From Vibrio aerogenes (GTDB taxonomy: Bacteria > Pseudomonadota > Gammaproteobacteria > Enterobacterales > Vibrionaceae): a stretch of 64,000 nucleotides of DNA. Position 1 is the first letter of the stretch. Every line of letters starts with the position of its first letter. This document shows positions 44,604 to 54,070 of this stretch, one piece after another. Position numbers and translations under genes: made by a program. Where the stretch lies: positions 310,001-374,000 of the forward strand of contig NZ_AP024862.1 in the NCBI RefSeq assembly GCF_024346755.1, read 5' to 3'. Under the pieces are notes generated by a model. The model saw nothing but the letters and a program-made list of their open reading frames with translations, did no database searches and had not been told where the DNA came from.

Positions 44604-45536
44604 TTAATCTGAGTTCAGGGTGAGCAGGCAGGGTAAGTGCTCGGACATATAATCAATAAAGACCCGCAACCGGGCCGGCATATACTGCGTCTGGGCATAT
44701 TGCATCACAACAGCACCGTGGTAACTGCTTTTGATCGTCCAGCGGGTCATCAATTGCTCGACTTCTCCTGCAGCCAAAGCTTCCTGAACCACAAAGTCAT
44801 GAAAAATCCCAATGCCTAATCCATGTCTGACACCGTTGAGCCGCAGCTGAGAATGATTGACAGCATATCTCCCTGTAACCTCGACAGTGTGAGATTCTCC
44901 CTCATGCACAAAGGTCCAGATGTGATCTTTATTGTGTTCTGCCAGATACAGGCAATCATGATGAATCAGTTCTGTCGGATGTTGTGGCCTGCCATAAGTT
45001 TTGAGGTATGCGGGGCTGGCACACAGGACCAGATTGGTTTGTCCTAATTCTTTCATGACCAGAGTTTCATCCGGTTGATCTGTCAGACGAAAGGCAATAT
45101 CAATGTGATTCCGGAACAGATCGACCGGACCATCCACCGAGCGGAGTTTTAACTGAATATCCGGGTATTGTTTCAAAAACGGTACTACGAAGGGTTGTAA
45201 CACTGAGTTCAAAAACGCTTCGGGCGCTGCCACCGTCAATGCTCCTGAAGGGCGCTGATGATCGGTTGCTGAAAGCTCCACGGCACGCTGTGCCGCATTC
45301 AGCATCAGCAGGCATTGATCATAAATCTGTTGCCCTGTTTGGGTAATCACCAGTTTCCGGGTGGTTCTTTCCAGTAACTTCACCGATAAGGCTTGCTCAA
45401 GCCGGGTAATCAGCTTACTGAGTGCCGATGGTGTGACATCAATTTTCGCGGCAGCAGCAGTAAAACTCCCTTCATTGACAATCAGAATAAATGTTGCCAG
45501 ATCGGGGAGCAGGCTGATGAGTTGTGTCTGTTGCAT
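44604..45536 (-). CDS. LysR-family transcriptional regulator
   Basis: 310 residues: an N-terminal winged HTH (FTAAAAKIDVTPSALSKLITRLEQALSVKLLERTTRKL, about 20-62) and a two-lobe effector domain. It belongs to the large AaeR/DmlR-like branch. It is divergent from kbl-tdh; the spacer is 212 bases, so it is the natural candidate to control threonine breakdown. No effector can be named. Confidence 0.88.
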   Translation of the reverse strand: MQQTQLISLLPDLATFILIVNEGSFTAAAAKIDVTPSALSKLITRLEQALSVKLLERTTRKLVITQTGQQIYDQCLLMLNAAQRAVELSATDHQRPSGALTVAAPEAFLNSVLQPFVVPFLKQYPDIQLKLRSVDGPVDLFRNHIDIAFRLTDQPDETLVMKELGQTNLVLCASPAYLKTYGRPQHPTELIHHDCLYLAEHNKDHIWTFVHEGESHTVEVTGRYAVNHSQLRLNGVRHGLGIGIFHDFVVQEALAAGEVEQLMTRWTIKSSYHGAVVMQYAQTQYMPARLRVFIDYMSEHLPCLLTLNSD

Positions 45537-45748
45537 TGTGATTTACCTTTGCACATGAAGACTTAATTTTACAGATTGATGAATTCAATTCAATAATGAT
45601 TTTCCTCCAAGAGGGATAATGACTTTGGCAGTGATGGATTACACTTATGACAAGGTCAGAAAAATATCCTGATTTTTACAGTGTAAACAGGTTTCGTATC
45701 CGAATGCTGTTTATGACGTATGATACTGATAATAAAAGGAAACAGAGT

Positions 45749-46945
45749 ATGTCATCTGGGTTTTACCAACATATTCAGCAACAGCTGGAGATTGTGAAAG
45801 AAGAAGGTCTGTACAAATCTGAGCGGGTGATTACTTCTCCGCAGAAAGCAGCGGTTGAAGTGGCTGGCGCGAATGAAGTACTGAACTTTTGTGCCAATAA
45901 TTATCTGGGGCTGGCGAATCACCCGGCGTTGATTGAAGCTGCGAAAGCCGGTATGGAAACCCACGGTTTCGGCATGGCTTCGGTCCGGTTTATCTGCGGT
46001 ACTCAGGATATTCATAAACAACTGGAACAGAAGTTATCTGCATTTCTTGGTCAGGAAGACACCATCCTCTATACATCTTGTTTTGATGCCAATGCTGGTT
46101 TGTTTGAAACGCTGTTGGATCAAAACGATGCCATTATTTCTGACGCCTTAAATCACGCTTCGATTATTGATGGTGTGCGCTTATGTAAAGCAAAGCGTTT
46201 CCGCTACGCCAACAATAATATGGCTGAACTGGAACAACAGCTGATTGCTGCGACAGAAGCAGGTGCACGGCATAAAATGATCGTGACCGATGGCGTGTTC
46301 TCTATGGATGGCGTGGTTGCGAATTTACCGGGCATTTGTGATTTGGCCGAAAAATATGATGCACTTGTGGTGGTTGATGACTCTCATGCCGTCGGCTTTA
46401 TGGGAGAAAACGGCCGCGGTACACATGAATACCATCAGGTCATGGACCGGGTTGATATCATTACCGGGACGTTGGGTAAAGCCATGGGTGGTGCATCTGG
46501 CGGCTATACTTCAGGGAAGAAAGAAGTGATCGACTGGTTACGACAGCGTTCCCGGCCTTATCTGTTCTCAAACTCGGTGGCTCCGGCCATTGTGGCTGCA
46601 TCGATTCGGGTGCTCGATTTACTGGCTGAAAGCAGCGACCTTCGAAGTCAGTTATGGCAGAACGCTGCGCACTTCCGCACAAGAATGACGGAAGCCGGAT
46701 TTAAGCTGGCAGGCGCTGATCACGCCATTATCCCGATTATGTTGGGAGATGCGAAAGTGGCGGCAGAGTTTGCAGAAAGAGCGCTGACACAGGGCATTTA
46801 TGTGGTGGGCTTCTCTTATCCGGTGGTGCCGCAAGGACAGGCGCGGATCCGGACACAAATGTCAGCCGCGCATACGATAGAGCAGTTGGATCGGGCAATT
46901 GATGTGTTTATTCAGACCGGACGTGACATGGGCATTATCACCTGA
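45749..46945 (+). CDS. kbl: Glycine C-acetyltransferase (2-amino-3-ketobutyrate CoA ligase)
   Basis: 398 residues from the ATG at 45749 with AAAGGA upstream; the frame is open earlier but the family length is 398. PLP-dependent, it splits 2-amino-3-ketobutyrate with CoA into glycine and acetyl-Co[14 protein letters not shown], the [10 protein letters not shown] aspartate and the PLP lysine in [13 protein letters not shown] are all present. It is the first gene of kbl-tdh; tdh follows 32 bases later. All motifs are intact. Confidence 0.97.
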   Translation: MSSGFYQHIQQQLEIVKEEGLYKSERVITSPQKAAVEVAGANEVLNFCANNYLGLANHPALIEAAKAGMETHGFGMASVRFICGTQDIHKQLEQKLSAFLGQEDTILYTSCFDANAGLFETLLDQNDAIISDALNHASIIDGVRLCKAKRFRYANNNMAELEQQLIAATEAGARHKMIVTDGVFSMDGVVANLPGICDLAEKYDALVVVDDSHAVGFMGENGRGTHEYHQVMDRVDIITGTLGKAMGGASGGYTSGKKEVIDWLRQRSRPYLFSNSVAPAIVAASIRVLDLLAESSDLRSQLWQNAAHFRTRMTEAGFKLAGADHAIIPIMLGDAKVAAEFAERALTQGIYVVGFSYPVVPQGQARIRTQMSAAHTIEQLDRAIDVFIQTGRDMGIIT

Positions 46946-46977
46946 GCGGTGAGCCAGTGTGAGATGAGGTATTCTTT

Positions 46978-48009
46978 ATGAAAATCAAAGCACTATCGAA
47001 AATGAAACCAGAGCCGGGTATCTGGATGACATCCGTTGAGATGCCGGAGCCCGGCCACAACGATTTGCTGATTAAAATCCGCAAGACGGCGATCTGCGGA
47101 ACCGATGTACACATTTATAACTGGGATGAGTGGTCACAGAATACGATCCCGGTGCCGATGGTTGTCGGTCATGAATATGTGGGCGAAGTCGTCGGGATGG
47201 GTCAGGAGGTTCGTGGTTTTACGATTGGTGACCGGGTTTCCGGGGAAGGGCACATCACCTGCGGGCATTGCCGGAACTGTAGGGGAGGCAGAACGCACCT
47301 TTGCCGGAATACCATCGGGGTTGGCGTGAACCGGACCGGCGCATTTGCGGAGTATCTGGTGATTCCTGCTTTTAACGCCTTTAAGATTCCGGACGAAATT
47401 TCCGATGATCTGGCGTCGATATTCGACCCGTTTGGCAATGCGGTGCACACCGCGTTGTCGTTTGATCTGGTGGGGGAAGATGTGCTGATCACCGGGGCCG
47501 GGCCAATTGGCATCATGGCTGCAGCGGTTGCCCGCCATGTCGGTGCCCGTCATGTAGTGATCACGGATGTGAACCCTTACCGGCTGCAGCTTGCAGAGCA
47601 AATGGGGGTGACCCGCGCTGTGAACGTTGCAGAACAGAAGCTGGAAGATGTGATGTCTGAGCTGAAAATGACGGAAGGCTTTGATGTCGGGCTGGAAATG
47701 TCCGGTGTTCCGGTCGCATTCAATTCGATGCTGAAAGCGATGACTCACGGCGGCCGAATGGCACTGCTGGGAATTCCACCTTCACAAATGGCGATCAACT
47801 GGAATGAAGTCATTTTTAAAGGGCTGGTAATCAAGGGCATTTATGGCCGGGAGATGTTCGAAACCTGGTATAAGATGGCGAGCCTGATCCAATCGGGCTT
47901 AGATTTAACCCCAATCATCACTCATCATTTCCCTATTGATGATTTTCAAAAAGGCTTCGACGTCATGCGTAGCGGGGCTTCCGGGAAAGTGATACTGAAC
48001 TGGGACTGA
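46978..48009 (+). CDS. tdh: L-threonine 3-dehydrogenase
   Basis: 343 residues with GAGG before the ATG. It oxidises threonine to 2-amino-3-ketobutyrate, the substrate of Kbl. Zinc motifs are present: catalytic [13 protein letters not shown] and GHEYVGEV, and structural cysteines in [15 protein letters not shown]. The NAD site is [21 protein letters not shown] terminator follows at 48017-48042, and the cassette segment begins right after it. Confidence 0.97.
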   Translation: MKIKALSKMKPEPGIWMTSVEMPEPGHNDLLIKIRKTAICGTDVHIYNWDEWSQNTIPVPMVVGHEYVGEVVGMGQEVRGFTIGDRVSGEGHITCGHCRNCRGGRTHLCRNTIGVGVNRTGAFAEYLVIPAFNAFKIPDEISDDLASIFDPFGNAVHTALSFDLVGEDVLITGAGPIGIMAAAVARHVGARHVVITDVNPYRLQLAEQMGVTRAVNVAEQKLEDVMSELKMTEGFDVGLEMSGVPVAFNSMLKAMTHGGRMALLGIPPSQMAINWNEVIFKGLVIKGIYGREMFETWYKMASLIQSGLDLTPIITHHFPIDDFQKGFDVMRSGASGKVILNWD

Positions 48010-48016
48010 TTTTCTG

Positions 48017-48042
48017 AGCGCTTCGGATGGGGCGCTTTTTTG
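48017..48042 (+). terminator. Intrinsic terminator of kbl-tdh
   Basis: AGCGCTTC pairs with GGGGCGCT (some G-U) and is followed by TTTTTTG. Confidence 0.78.
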
Positions 48043-48370
48043 TTTTGCTGGTTATGTATGCATGATCAGTAAAATGGAAGATAGGGCGGTATTTAGCCCC
48101 AAAAAAAGCCCTAATTTAGCCCCATCTATCGGTGGTTTGTTGGATGGTCATGAATGTTTTGAATTAGTTTTGTCCCGTTGTGTTATCGGAGCAGAACCCT
48201 TTTTCGTGCCTATACTGCAACCTCGCATACGCGTTTTCTCTGATAGTATATTTAACAGAATACTGATAAGTTCTTTGGATACTGATAGTTAACCGTGCGT
48301 GTTTTTACTGGTCCAACGAGGTAAACGCGCATGCGCACGAATAAAATGTCATAACAACAAGGAGAGTTCA
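48043..48370. other. Left part of the cassette segment, no clear gene
   Basis: About 328 bases. TTTAGCCCC strings occur twice near 48093 and 48116, and CGTGCG...CGCACG arms flank 48294-48345. A 76-codon frame (48062-48292) has no ribosome binding site and no recognisable content. A left attC partner for the dehydrogenase cassette could not be fixed. Confidence 0.4.
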
Positions 48371-49315
48371 GTGAAAATAACAGTGTTAGATGACTATCAA
48401 GATGTGGTCAAAACCTTAGACTGTTTCGATTTACTATCACACCATGATGTGTCAGTTTTGAATGAGACACTCCCTGAATCGGAGTTGGTCGCTCAACTTC
48501 AGGCATCAGATGTTCTTGTTCTGATTCGAGAGCGGACAGTAATAACAGAATCCTTGCTATCACAATTGCCTAATCTCAAAGTCATTAGTCAAACTGGCAA
48601 AGTCAGCAACCATATTGACGTGAATTTATGTGAAAAGTACGGGGTTCGGGTACTGGAAGGGCGCGGGTCTCCGATAGCACCTTCTGAGTTAGGTTGGGCT
48701 TTAATTATGGCTGCTAGTCGTTACATTCCTGGTTATTCTGCGAACCTTAAAAATGATAAATGGCAAGACTCAGGTGGGCTGGGTTTAGGTCGAACTCTAA
48801 AAGGCTTAAATCTTGGTATTTGGGGTTACGGAAAAATAGGGCAACGAATTGCTCAATATGCTAAAGCATTTGAAATGTCGGTTGTTGTTTGGGGGAGTGA
48901 GTCGTCAAGGAAACTAGCGCTTGAACATGGCTTTGAAGCTGCTACTTCCAAGGACGCGTTTTTTACTGGTTCTGATATCGTTTCACTTCACCTGCGCTTA
49001 AATGATGTGACCCGAGCGTGTGTAAAAGCCTCAGATTTAAGGTTGATGAAAGCAGACTCTCTGTTTGTAAACATTAGCCGTTCAGAGCTTGTTGAACCAT
49101 CAGCTCTCTACAATGAACTTGTTTCTGTTCCAACTAAGCGTGCTGCTCTGGATGTCTTTGATGTTGAACCTGCATCACCCGATAGCGAAACGTTACTTTC
49201 ATTGCCCAATGTTACGGCTACACCTCATCTGGGTTATGTAGAGAAAAATAGTTATGAACTGTATTTCAAAATAGCATTCGAGAATATTTTAGCTTTCGAG
49301 CAGGGGACAGTGTAA
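48371..49315 (+). CDS. D-2-hydroxyacid dehydrogenase family protein (cassette gene)
   Basis: 314 residues from a GTG at 48371 with AAGGAG seven bases upstream. It has the Rossmann motif GIWGYGKIGQRIAQYAKAFEM, the VSLHLRLNDVTR substrate strand, FVNISRSELVEPSAL, an ALDVFDVEP turn and the catalytic His in TPHLGYVEK. It should reduce a 2-keto acid to the D-hydroxy acid or the reverse; the substrate is unknown. An attC site follows directly, so this is probably the body of a mobile gene cassette. Its sequence is more AT-rich than tdh. Confidence 0.87.
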   Translation: MKITVLDDYQDVVKTLDCFDLLSHHDVSVLNETLPESELVAQLQASDVLVLIRERTVITESLLSQLPNLKVISQTGKVSNHIDVNLCEKYGVRVLEGRGSPIAPSELGWALIMAASRYIPGYSANLKNDKWQDSGGLGLGRTLKGLNLGIWGYGKIGQRIAQYAKAFEMSVVVWGSESSRKLALEHGFEAATSKDAFFTGSDIVSLHLRLNDVTRACVKASDLRLMKADSLFVNISRSELVEPSALYNELVSVPTKRAALDVFDVEPASPDSETLLSLPNVTATPHLGYVEKNSYELYFKIAFENILAFEQGTV

Positions 49316-49339
49316 GTTTCAGCATCGAAGAACTCGTTG

Positions 49340-49463
49340 TTATAACCAACAATTTAAGCGTGATTCCTAACGCTTGAAGGGTGGGTGCTAAATTTTAATA
49401 CAATGTTTACGGTGGTATGGTTGAGTTGAGTGGTAGCGTTAATCACCTTAATTGGGCGTTAGC
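49340..49463 (+). other. Integron attC recombination site
   Basis: The 5' arm (49351-49372, AATTTAAGCGTGATTCC then TAACGC) is the near-complement of the 3' arm (GCGTTAATCACCTTAATT, 49436-49453) with a few unpaired bases, the hallmark of attC folding. It ends in GGGCGTTAG, the usual Vibrio attC end. The internal GGTGGT...TTGAGTTGAG part resembles Vibrio cholerae repeats. Confidence 0.82.
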
Positions 49464-49480
49464 TGCTTTTGGAAAGAATC

Positions 49481-49825
49481 ATGGATGTAATAGACATAAA
49501 AACATTTGTTCCAAGTAAGGATTATGAAATCTCAAAGTCTTTTTACTCGGAAATTGGATTCAAATCAGAATATGTATGCGACGAACTCACGCTGTTTGAA
49601 AACGGAGATTGTCTTTTCTTTTTACAGCGCTTCTACAATGAAGATTTGGCCAAGAATTTCATGTTGCAAATTTGCGTTTCAGACATCTACGATGCACATG
49701 AGTTATGTTCTGAGTCGGCACACAAAACCAAAATTACGCCAATACAACAAGAGTCTTGGGGTAAGGTATTTTATTTATGGGGGCCGGCAGGTGAGCTGTT
49801 ACATATTACACAGTTGGGCAGCTAA
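49481..49825 (+). CDS. Glyoxalase/bleomycin-resistance-fold protein (cassette gene)
   Basis: 114 residues from the ATG at 49481, which has GGAAAG before it. It shows the vicinal-oxygen-chelate fold: IKTFVPSKDYEISKSFYSEIGFKSEYVCDELTLFENGDCLFFLQRF, then a second half ending GKVFYLWGPAGELLHITQLG. Metal ligands typical of the fold are only partly conserved, so it may bind rather than transform a ligand, as in drug-binding family members. It lies between two attC sequences. Its stop codon is inside the CAGCTAAC start of the next attC, as is common in cassettes. Confidence 0.85.
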   Translation: MDVIDIKTFVPSKDYEISKSFYSEIGFKSEYVCDELTLFENGDCLFFLQRFYNEDLAKNFMLQICVSDIYDAHELCSESAHKTKITPIQQESWGKVFYLWGPAGELLHITQLGS

Positions 49826-49892
49826 CAAAGTGCTAAACACCTTCCCTTCGGTCATTGGGACAGCAACACAGGGAATGGTGTTGCTGTCCTGA
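49819..49892. other. Truncated second attC and inverted repeat
   Basis: CAGCTAAC (49819-49826) is the exact reverse complement of GTTAGCTG (49458-49465) at the cassette start. The expected 3' half is missing or diverged. It merges with a perfect hairpin GGACAGCAACAC/GTGTTGCTGTCC. I take this as the right edge of the cassette segment. Confidence 0.6.
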
Positions 49893-50042
49893 TTAATGGT
49901 TAATACTGGATATCCTCATTTGTTAAGGCTTGTCTGATGTTGATGCTCATCATTTCTCCCGATCTATCATGAGGTTTTCTCATTCGACTGTGATTCTTCC
50001 TTTATCCAGTTTATATAAGCGATTAATATCCGGGGTGCTGAA

Positions 50043-50291
50043 CTACCCGTCCAGATATTCCCGCTCTAATTCGGTGATCAGGTTATGAATAAATACCTGA
50101 ATCTGCCATAAATCCCGGTATTCGATCTGAGGATGACCCGAAAGAATCGCCTGCATTAACATCAGATATTCACGGGCTTTGAGATGGATATTCAAGTCGG
50201 TGCCTTCAGTTTCTGAACGCTTGACATTGAAGAGCCGATTTTCCTGTTCCGGGGTAAGTTTGGTTTGATGGAAATAGTTTGATGTGGGCAT
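50043..50291 (-). CDS. Hypothetical protein, 82 residues
   Basis: The ATG at 50291 has GGAGG five bases upstream, so MPTSNYFHQTKLTPEQENRL is the start. It is soluble and rich in charged residues, with an amphipathic helical second half (EYRDLWQIQVFIHNLITELEREYLDG). No domain is recognised. It stands between the cassette segment and a structured non-coding region; no function is proposed. Confidence 0.6.
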   Translation of the reverse strand: MPTSNYFHQTKLTPEQENRLFNVKRSETEGTDLNIHLKAREYLMLMQAILSGHPQIEYRDLWQIQVFIHNLITELEREYLDG

Positions 50292-50718
50292 TGAAGCCTC
50301 CGTCTTGCGATTAAATATCAATCACCACTCAGAGGGACTAATCAATGGGTGATGAGCTGAACAAGGTTAGTCCTACCGTTCGCAAGAGACGGCCAGCATA
50401 AAGCTGCCTCATCCAGCTCACCATAATTCAGGCGTACTGAAATAACACATAAATGACCGACGGACAAGCCGGCATTTATGTGCCTTGCGATTGTAACGGG
50501 GGACTAAACCCGACACTATTTTATGCAGTGCGGAGGTAGGTTAATTGGGCTGACTGCTTTATTCAAGGCAGAAAAGTATGGTTTTAGTATGAGAGAGTGA
50601 GATCTGAGTCGTGTTTTTCCGGAAGGTGCAGAATCAGTTGTGTCTGTCCCGATTGGGTTTAGTCCGGTATGCATGCCAACGCGCTTCGGAACGAAAACAA
50701 GATTATCAGCCTATTCCA
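50292..50718. other. Structured non-coding segment
   Basis: 427 bases with a series of inverted repeats: GGACTAA/TTAGTCC (50335-50373), CCGT/ACGG around 50376-50392, CACATAAATG/CATTTATGTG (50446-50482) and CGGG/CCCG near 50497-50512. No gene is seen. A phage-type or cis-acting RNA is possible, but I cannot name it. Confidence 0.4.
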
Positions 50719-51057
50719 TTAATATGACTCGCCATTTATTTTTCGGACAGGAATGCTTGAAAGCACCGCATTTTCAGCCATTCTCATATTAACCGCCAGG
50801 ATAGCTTCAGAGCATTTTTCTGTGGTTACATAATGTGTTACACAACCGCACAGATCACAACGATGAAATTCGGCTTCTTTGTCTCCCCAGCAATAGAACA
50901 CCGTTTTCTCTTTCGAGTGAATTTGCACCTGGTCAGGAGAAAAATATGCCCAGGCTGCGGCATAGCGGCGACAAATGGAGCAATTACATATACCGACTTC
51001 TTTCGGGAATATCTTCAACTCTAAGCGAACGTTTCCACAATGGCACGTTAATTCCAT
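50719..51057 (-). CDS. GFA/CENP-V family zinc protein
   Basis: 112 residues from the ATG at 51057 (MELTCHCGNVRLEL). The GFA zinc cysteines are present: CHCG, CNCSIC and CDLCGC. The family was named for a glutathione-dependent formaldehyde-activating enzyme, but that activity is disputed and most members have no known role. It stands alone in an accessory stretch. Confidence 0.85.
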   Translation of the reverse strand: MELTCHCGNVRLELKIFPKEVGICNCSICRRYAAAWAYFSPDQVQIHSKEKTVFYCWGDKEAEFHRCDLCGCVTHYVTTEKCSEAILAVNMRMAENAVLSSIPVRKINGESY

Positions 51058-51310
51058 ATAATGATTCCCCGTATTTAGTGTGCACCTCAAGTCAAAGGCG
51101 CTGGTTTAACTGTTAATCCTGTCGCCAAAGTCCGGTCCGATAATATCCCGTTTGTATGAACAGGCCCTAATTATTGATTGCTGATTTAATGTGAAAAATC
51201 TATCAATTTTTTCAACATCAGGCGGTGATTATATCTTGAATTATCATGTTCAAAATGTAAAAACTTTGTGGTGACTCACCCTTATTCATCAATCAACCGG
51301 AAGATAAATC

Positions 51311-51793
51311 ATGGAAGCCGTAATAACACAGGCGATTGAACTAAGAAAGAATGGTAAACATCAGGCGTCAAGAGATTTGCTGACTCAGCTGTTGAATGAT
51401 AATGGCTACTCCGGGAAGGCTCATTTGCATATTGCATGGTCATACGATAATGAAGGCAGAGAGCGGGAAGCAATCGCCCACTATCGGTCATCTTTATCTG
51501 GAAACCTGTCATCAACGGAGCGTTTTGATGCTTTGTTTGGTCTGGCATGCACCCTTCGTTGTGTGGGTGACTATGCAAAAGCACTCCACTACTTTGGGCA
51601 AACAATAGAAGAATATCCTGATTCTCCGGAGGTCAAGCCTTTCTTTGCCATGTGTTTATATAATTCCGGCCGCTACAAAGAAGCTGTCTCTCTGCTATTG
51701 GAACTTTTGGTTTCAACAACAGACAGTCAGGAGATTCAGGCCTATCAACGGGCTATTTCTCTGTACGCCAAAGATTTAGATCGAACATGGTAA
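51311..51793 (+). CDS. TPR-repeat protein
   Basis: 160 residues with GGAAG before the ATG. It has about four tetratricopeptide units, for example YSGKAHLHIAWSYDNEGREREAIAHYRSS-type and RFDALFGLACTLRCVGDYAKALHYF. No signal peptide, so it is cytosolic. TPR proteins bind partners; the partner is unknown. Confidence 0.83.
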   Translation: MEAVITQAIELRKNGKHQASRDLLTQLLNDNGYSGKAHLHIAWSYDNEGREREAIAHYRSSLSGNLSSTERFDALFGLACTLRCVGDYAKALHYFGQTIEEYPDSPEVKPFFAMCLYNSGRYKEAVSLLLELLVSTTDSQEIQAYQRAISLYAKDLDRTW

Positions 51794-51959
51794 GACGGGC
51801 ACCTTTAATTCAAGGGACAGGAAAACATTTCTAACACAATCGGTACTAACTCCTGACCTGAGCCTTGAAATGACTCAACAGGCTTTCATTACAATGGGTG
51901 CAATTCAGTTGAACGGGTGAGCGCACCTCGATGTAGTTTATAAAATCAGGAGAAGAAGT

Positions 51960-52265
51960 ATGTCTAAATTATCAAATCCGGTTGCGATGATGTTGCTGAC
52001 CACTGCCATTAGTTTTGGCTTAACAGCATGTAACGACGATACAGCGAAAGAAAGTAGTGTTTCAGAAAGCAGTATGTCAGAAAGTACGCCATCAGAAAGT
52101 CATGTATCAGAAGGTGCAGCGACAGAGAGTGTGTCATCAGGAACAGTGGCGCCGGAAACTGCAGCACCAGAGGTACCAGTGAGCAATGACACCACAATCG
52201 AAAATGAAACAACAGAGTCGGAAGTCATGACTGAAGACTCTGCGACGGACAGCAAAACGGAATAA
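51960..52265 (+). CDS. Low-complexity lipoprotein
   Basis: 101 residues with AGGAG before the ATG. A lipobox LTAC places the lipidated cysteine at residue 24. The 77 mature residues that follow are almost entirely Ser, Glu, Thr, Val and Ala, with repeated SES units and no aromatic residues, so the chain is disordered and acidic. It is expected to be anchored in the outer membrane and to face the periplasm or surface. A hairpin AAAGTGAATG...CATTCACTTT (52274-52328) follows. Function is unknown. Confidence 0.75.
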   Translation: MSKLSNPVAMMLLTTAISFGLTACNDDTAKESSVSESSMSESTPSESHVSEGAATESVSSGTVAPETAAPEVPVSNDTTIENETTESEVMTEDSATDSKTE

Positions 52266-52273
52266 TGCATCAA

Positions 52274-52328
52274 ATAAAGTGAATGAGTGACCACCCTTTC
52301 TCTGGGGCGTCATTCCATTCACTTTTTA
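52274..52328 (+). terminator. Candidate terminator after the lipoprotein gene
   Basis: AAAGTGAATG and CATTCACTTT pair with internal stem-forming bases, followed by TTTATTTT. Confidence 0.65.
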
Positions 52329-52490
52329 TTTTGCTGAATTTTGAGATTTCATCAATATGACCCGCCATTTATCTTACGGGTCATTTATCTTACGGATAGC
52401 CAAGAGGTGAAAGCAATCAGAGCAGCTATTTCTGTACAACGCAGATTTCGATTGAATCTGTTCAAATGAGCACCATCGAAAACCTCAGTG

Positions 52491-52976
52491 TTATTTCCCG
52501 GTTATTTCCCGATCCAATCTGAGCGCGTAGCAGCCATAAGCTGCAAACCGTGCCAGTACAAAATGTACTTCCGGATCGGTAAAAAACTGCTCCAGCACGG
52601 CTTGTGCGTTATCGGTGCTGACCAATCCGGCGGTGGCGATGGTTTCATTTTCCCTGTAAGCCCTCAGCACAAACATGTGACTCAAATAAGCGGGGCCTGT
52701 GCTGGCACGGGTGGGTAACCGGGTCAGATCCGGTGGCGTGTCTGCAGGCTCCGCCTGAATAAATATCGGCCCATACTCTTTATAAGGTCCCGGACGGGAG
52801 AAAGGACAATAGCTGCCCAGAATAAGTTTTTCTCCGGGTTGTGCCCGGCGAAGCGTATCCCGGCACGGTTCTCCACCTTCGGCAATCAGGTGTTCCACTG
52901 GCTGGTTTTGGTCATCAAGACCTGCCTGTCTTGCCTTGGCTAAAAAATCCGGGCGAACAGGGGTGATGGTTATCAT
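52491..52976 (-). CDS. DUF1203 family protein
   Basis: 161 residues with AGGAG upstream. It contains the family features PCRDTLRRAQPGEKLILGSYCPF, PYKEYGPIFIQAEPAD and a C-terminal VHFVLARFAAYGCYALRLDR. DUF1203 proteins are small, cytosolic and uncharacterised. The gene is divergent from the Ada-like gene, with a 174-base spacer. Confidence 0.85.
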   Translation of the reverse strand: MITITPVRPDFLAKARQAGLDDQNQPVEHLIAEGGEPCRDTLRRAQPGEKLILGSYCPFSRPGPYKEYGPIFIQAEPADTPPDLTRLPTRASTGPAYLSHMFVLRAYRENETIATAGLVSTDNAQAVLEQFFTDPEVHFVLARFAAYGCYALRLDREITGK

Positions 52977-53150
52977 GGTGCACTCCTACAATAGTTGATT
53001 TGACCGGCACCAATCTAAACAAACCATGGGCCGGAGACGATCCGGATCTTGCGCAATTGAGTAAGATAATGAAAAACGCAAGATCCGGATGGTGCGCTTG
53101 TCTGCTTCATGTCAGGATAACCGCAGGATAAGCTGACAAGAGCAGGAAAT

Positions 53151-53996
53151 ATGGCAGAGATTCAGGCGCGGCTGCTACAGATAGCACATACCATTGAAGC
53201 AAATGCTGATGAGACATTAAGTCTGGAACAGTTGGCGAAACAGGCGGCAGTCAGCCCCTATTATCTGCAACGTAAGTTCCGGGAGATGTTTGGTATCTCC
53301 CCACGCGAGTATCAAAATGCGATTCGTATTCAGAGGATGAAACAGTTACTCAGACAGGGAGATACGGTCTCCGGAGCCATTTATGCGGTCGGCTTTGGCT
53401 CTGGCAGCCGGGTTTACGAACAGGTGAATCAGAAAATCGGGATGACGCCATCGGACTATCGTTCCGGAGGGCAGGATATGCACATTGCATTTGCGGTGCG
53501 GGAAACGGTATTTGGCCTGCTGATTATGGCGGCAACAGAACGGGGCGTGTGTTTTGTGCATTTTGGAGAAAGTATCGCGTCACTGATTCAGGCACTGCAT
53601 ACTGAATTTCCGAATGCGTTGCTGGATCCCACGCCGGACGCGGTGTCAGCGGAACTTGATTTGTGGATTGAAGCGCTGGAGCTGTATCTCGCCAGCCGGG
53701 GGCCAAGACCTGATTTGCCACTTCACCTGCGGGGAACGGCTTTTCAGGTGAGTGTCTGGAAATTTCTGATGAGCATCAAAGAAGGCCAGACAATGAGCTA
53801 CAAGCAAGTGGCGGAAGGGATTGGTTCGCCCAAATCATACCGGGCAGTGGCAAATGCCTGTGGGGCGAACCATATTGCGGTGCTTATCCCCTGTCACCGG
53901 GTTCTGCGCGGCGATGGTCAGCGTGGTGGCTATCGCTGGGGAGAAGAGAGGAAGGTACGCTTACTTGAAAAGGAAAATCCCCGGAAAATAACCTGA
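53151..53996 (+). CDS. AraC-HTH and O6-methylguanine-DNA methyltransferase fusion (Ada C-terminal type)
   Basis: 281 residues with AGGAAAT before the ATG. Residues 1-105 form the AraC HTH pair (LSLEQLAKQAAVSPYYLQRKFREMFGISPREYQ). Residues about 110-281 form the methyltransferase, with the acceptor Cys in VLIPCHRVLRGDG. The N-terminal phosphotriester-repair domain of full-length Ada is missing, which is a common short form. It repairs O6-methylguanine and may activate its own gene. How methylation would be sensed without the N-domain is open. Confidence 0.93.
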   Translation: MAEIQARLLQIAHTIEANADETLSLEQLAKQAAVSPYYLQRKFREMFGISPREYQNAIRIQRMKQLLRQGDTVSGAIYAVGFGSGSRVYEQVNQKIGMTPSDYRSGGQDMHIAFAVRETVFGLLIMAATERGVCFVHFGESIASLIQALHTEFPNALLDPTPDAVSAELDLWIEALELYLASRGPRPDLPLHLRGTAFQVSVWKFLMSIKEGQTMSYKQVAEGIGSPKSYRAVANACGANHIAVLIPCHRVLRGDGQRGGYRWGEERKVRLLEKENPRKIT

Positions 53997-54070
53997 CTGC
54001 CATTTCAAATGTTTCAAAGAGTTTTATTGCGCTATATTTATTGGGCTGAGAATGAAAAACCCCGTGACTG

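Noticed and set aside
48062..48292. 76-codon frame in the cassette segment
   Set aside because: No ribosome binding site and no recognisable protein features.
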